Shown piece after piece: positions 4,203 to 5,688 of a stretch of DNA of 5,688 bases. How positions within the stretch are numbered: the first letter of the stretch is position 1; every line of letters starts with the position of its first letter. The position numbers and the translations under genes were made by a program. The stretch covers positions 78,896 to 84,583 of the forward strand of contig DCRR01000019.1 in NCBI GenBank assembly GCA_002325245.1. The letters run 5' to 3'. Source of the stretch: Microbacteriaceae bacterium UBA1487 (lineage in GTDB: Bacteria; Actinomycetota; Actinomycetes; Actinomycetales; Microbacteriaceae). The notes below the pieces were generated by a model. It ran no database searches and had not been told where the DNA came from. It saw nothing but the letters and a program-made list of their open reading frames with translations.

Positions 4203-5688
4203 GCGCCGCCGACCTGACGCGCGCGACCGCCGCCGAGCTCGCGGGGATGCTGGCATCCGGCGAGGTGTCGAGCGTCGACGCCACCCAGGCCCACCTCGAC
4301 CGGATCTCCGCCGTCGAGGGCGACGTGCACTCCTACCTGCACGTGAACGCCGCCGCGATCGAGACCGCCGCCGCGATCGACGCGCGCCGTGCCGCGGGGG
4401 AGACGCTGCCGGAGCTCGCCGGTGTGCCGGTGGCGATCAAGGACGTGCTCTGCACCCTCGACATGCCCTCCACCGCGGGTTCGAAGATCCTCGAGGGCTG
4501 GGTCCCGCCGTATGACGCCACGGTCGTCGCGCGCCTGCGCGCCGCCGGCCTGGTGCCGCTCGGCAAGACCAACATGGACGAGTTCGCGATGGGCTCCTCG
4601 ACCGAGCACTCCGCCTACGGTCCGACGCGCAACCCCTGGGATCTCGACCGGATCCCCGGCGGCTCCGGCGGCGGATCGGCCGCGGCCGTCGCCGCCTTCG
4701 AGGCTCCGCTCGCACTCGGCTCCGACACCGGCGGATCGATCCGCCAGCCGGGCGCCGTGACGGGAACCGTCGGCATGAAGCCCACCTACGGGGGAGTCTC
4801 GCGCTACGGCGCGATCGCGCTCGCGTCCTCGCTCGACCAGGTGGGTCCCGTGACCCGCACTGTGCTCGACGCCGGACTGCTGCACGACGTGATCGGCGGG
4901 CACGACCCGCGCGACTCGACGTCGATTCCGGATGCCTGGCCGTCGTTCGCCGACGCGGCGCGCGCCGGACACCGCGAGGGCGCGGTGAAGGGCCTGAAGA
5001 TCGGCGTCTTGAAGGAGATGTCGCAGGAGTCGCAGGGCTTCCAGTCGGGTGTGCTGCAGCGCTTCCACGAGTCGCTCGCAGCGCTCGAGGCGCAGGGGGC
5101 CGAACTCGTCGAGGTGAGCGCCCCGAGCTTCGAGTACGCGATCTCGGCGTACTACCTGATCCTCCCGGCGGAGGCGTCGAGCAACCTCGCCAAGTTCGAC
5201 TCGGTCCGTTTCGGCATGCGCGTCGAGGTGCCCGGAGGCACCGTCGAGGACGTGATGGCGGCGACGCGCGAGGCGGGCTTCGGTCCCGAGGTGAAGCGCC
5301 GCGTGATCCTCGGCACCTACGCGCTGAGCGCCGGCTACTACGACGCGTACTACGGCAGCGCGCAGAAGGTGCGCACGCTCATCCAGCGCGACTTCGACGC
5401 CGCCTTCGAGCAGTGCGATGTGCTGGCGACGCCGTCGGCGCCGACCACCGCGTTCAAGCTGGGCGAGAAGCTCGACGACCCGCTCGCCATGTACCTGAAC
5501 GACCTGACGACGATCCCGGCGAACCTCGCCGGCGTGCCCGGGATCTCGATCCCGGCCGGGCTCGCGCCCGAGGACGGGCTGCCGGTCGGCATCCAGTTCA
5601 TGGCGCCGGCACGGCAGGACGCCCGCCTCTACACGGTCGGCGCGGCGCTCGAGCAGTCGCTCGTCGAGAGCTGGGGTGCGCCGCTGCT
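4199..5688 (+). CDS. gatA: Asp/Glu-tRNA amidotransferase subunit A (GatA), 3' end cut by the window
   Basis: GatA is the amidase subunit: it hydrolyses glutamine and passes the ammonia to GatB, which amidates the misacylated tRNA. The start is GTG 4199 in a GTGA overlap with the gatC stop, implying translational coupling. 496 complete codons are visible and no stop is reached; the usual length is about 490-515, so only the last few residues are missing. The amidase-signature triad is complete: K81 (VAIKD), cis-serine S156 (GGSGGGSAAAVAA, 154-166) and nucleophile S180 (SDTGGSIRQPGA). The spacing matches the well-studied S. aureus GatA (K79, S154, S178). Further family segments are GKTNMDEFAMG (about 122-132), the LSAGYYDAYY stretch, and ATPSAPTTAF near residues 411-420. 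The usual SS after GG is SG here, keeping the catalytic cis-serine. gatB is expected immediately downstream. Confidence 0.97.
   Translation, partial: MSAADLTRATAAELAGMLASGEVSSVDATQAHLDRISAVEGDVHSYLHVNAAAIETAAAIDARRAAGETLPELAGVPVAIKDVLCTLDMPSTAGSKILEGWVPPYDATVVARLRAAGLVPLGKTNMDEFAMGSSTEHSAYGPTRNPWDLDRIPGGSGGGSAAAVAAFEAPLALGSDTGGSIRQPGAVTGTVGMKPTYGGVSRYGAIALASSLDQVGPVTRTVLDAGLLHDVIGGHDPRDSTSIPDAWPSFADAARAGHREGAVKGLKIGVLKEMSQESQGFQSGVLQRFHESLAALEAQGAELVEVSAPSFEYAISAYYLILPAEASSNLAKFDSVRFGMRVEVPGGTVEDVMAATREAGFGPEVKRRVILGTYALSAGYYDAYYGSAQKVRTLIQRDFDAAFEQCDVLATPSAPTTAFKLGEKLDDPLAMYLNDLTTIPANLAGVPGISIPAGLAPEDGLPVGIQFMAPARQDARLYTVGAALEQSLVESWGAPL

Noticed and set aside
4652..4697. GGSGGGS in place of GGSSGGS in GatA as a sign of lost activity
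   Set aside because: The catalytic cis-serine (S156), K81 and S180 are all kept at the expected spacing; only the non-catalytic second serine differs.
3980..5068. Minus-strand open frame of 362 codons across gatC and gatA
   Set aside because: It crosses two well-identified genes, is rich in Arg/Gly/His, and has no recognisable domain; a shadow frame.

Overview
The window looks like chromosomal DNA from a high-GC actinobacterium, most likely Microbacteriaceae (a Microbacterium-like organism). The reasons are very strong G/C bias at third codon positions, GTG and TTG starts, an NAD-dependent DNA ligase with an extra internal segment of the kind I associate with that family, and the actinobacterial order ligA then gatC-gatA. 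The genus is inferred from gene order and protein character, not from a marker gene.

Layout, all genes on the + strand: (1) 1-2010, ligA, NAD+-dependent DNA ligase, entering from the left edge with only its N-terminal ~110-120 residues missing; (2) 2011-2260, a 250-base regulatory intergenic region, visibly richer in A/T than its surroundings, with a small hairpin after ligA, two nearly identical C5-GTT(T/C)-G4 boxes exactly 60 bases apart, a -10-like hexamer and a composite inverted repeat; (3) 2261-3790, a 509-residue DUF1023-type alpha/beta hydrolase with a TTG start; (4) 3791-3902, a short intergenic region with a strong GC hairpin and a probable gatC promoter; (5) 3903-4202, gatC; (6) 4199-5688, gatA, overlapping gatC by four bases and leaving the right edge just short of its stop.

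ligA seals nicks in replication and repair. gatC and gatA encode two of the three subunits of the tRNA-dependent amidotransferase that makes Gln-tRNA(Gln) and/or Asn-tRNA(Asn); gatB is expected just to the right. The hydrolase gene between these two housekeeping units has its own regulatory region and its own likely terminator, so it appears to be a separately controlled accessory gene. It is the least understood part of the window.

I see no CRISPR array, tRNA, rRNA, insertion sequence or phage gene. I do not find convincing evidence for a new multi-gene system. The best candidates for new biology are the control region and the unusual N-terminal segment of the hydrolase, and the internal insertion in LigA.
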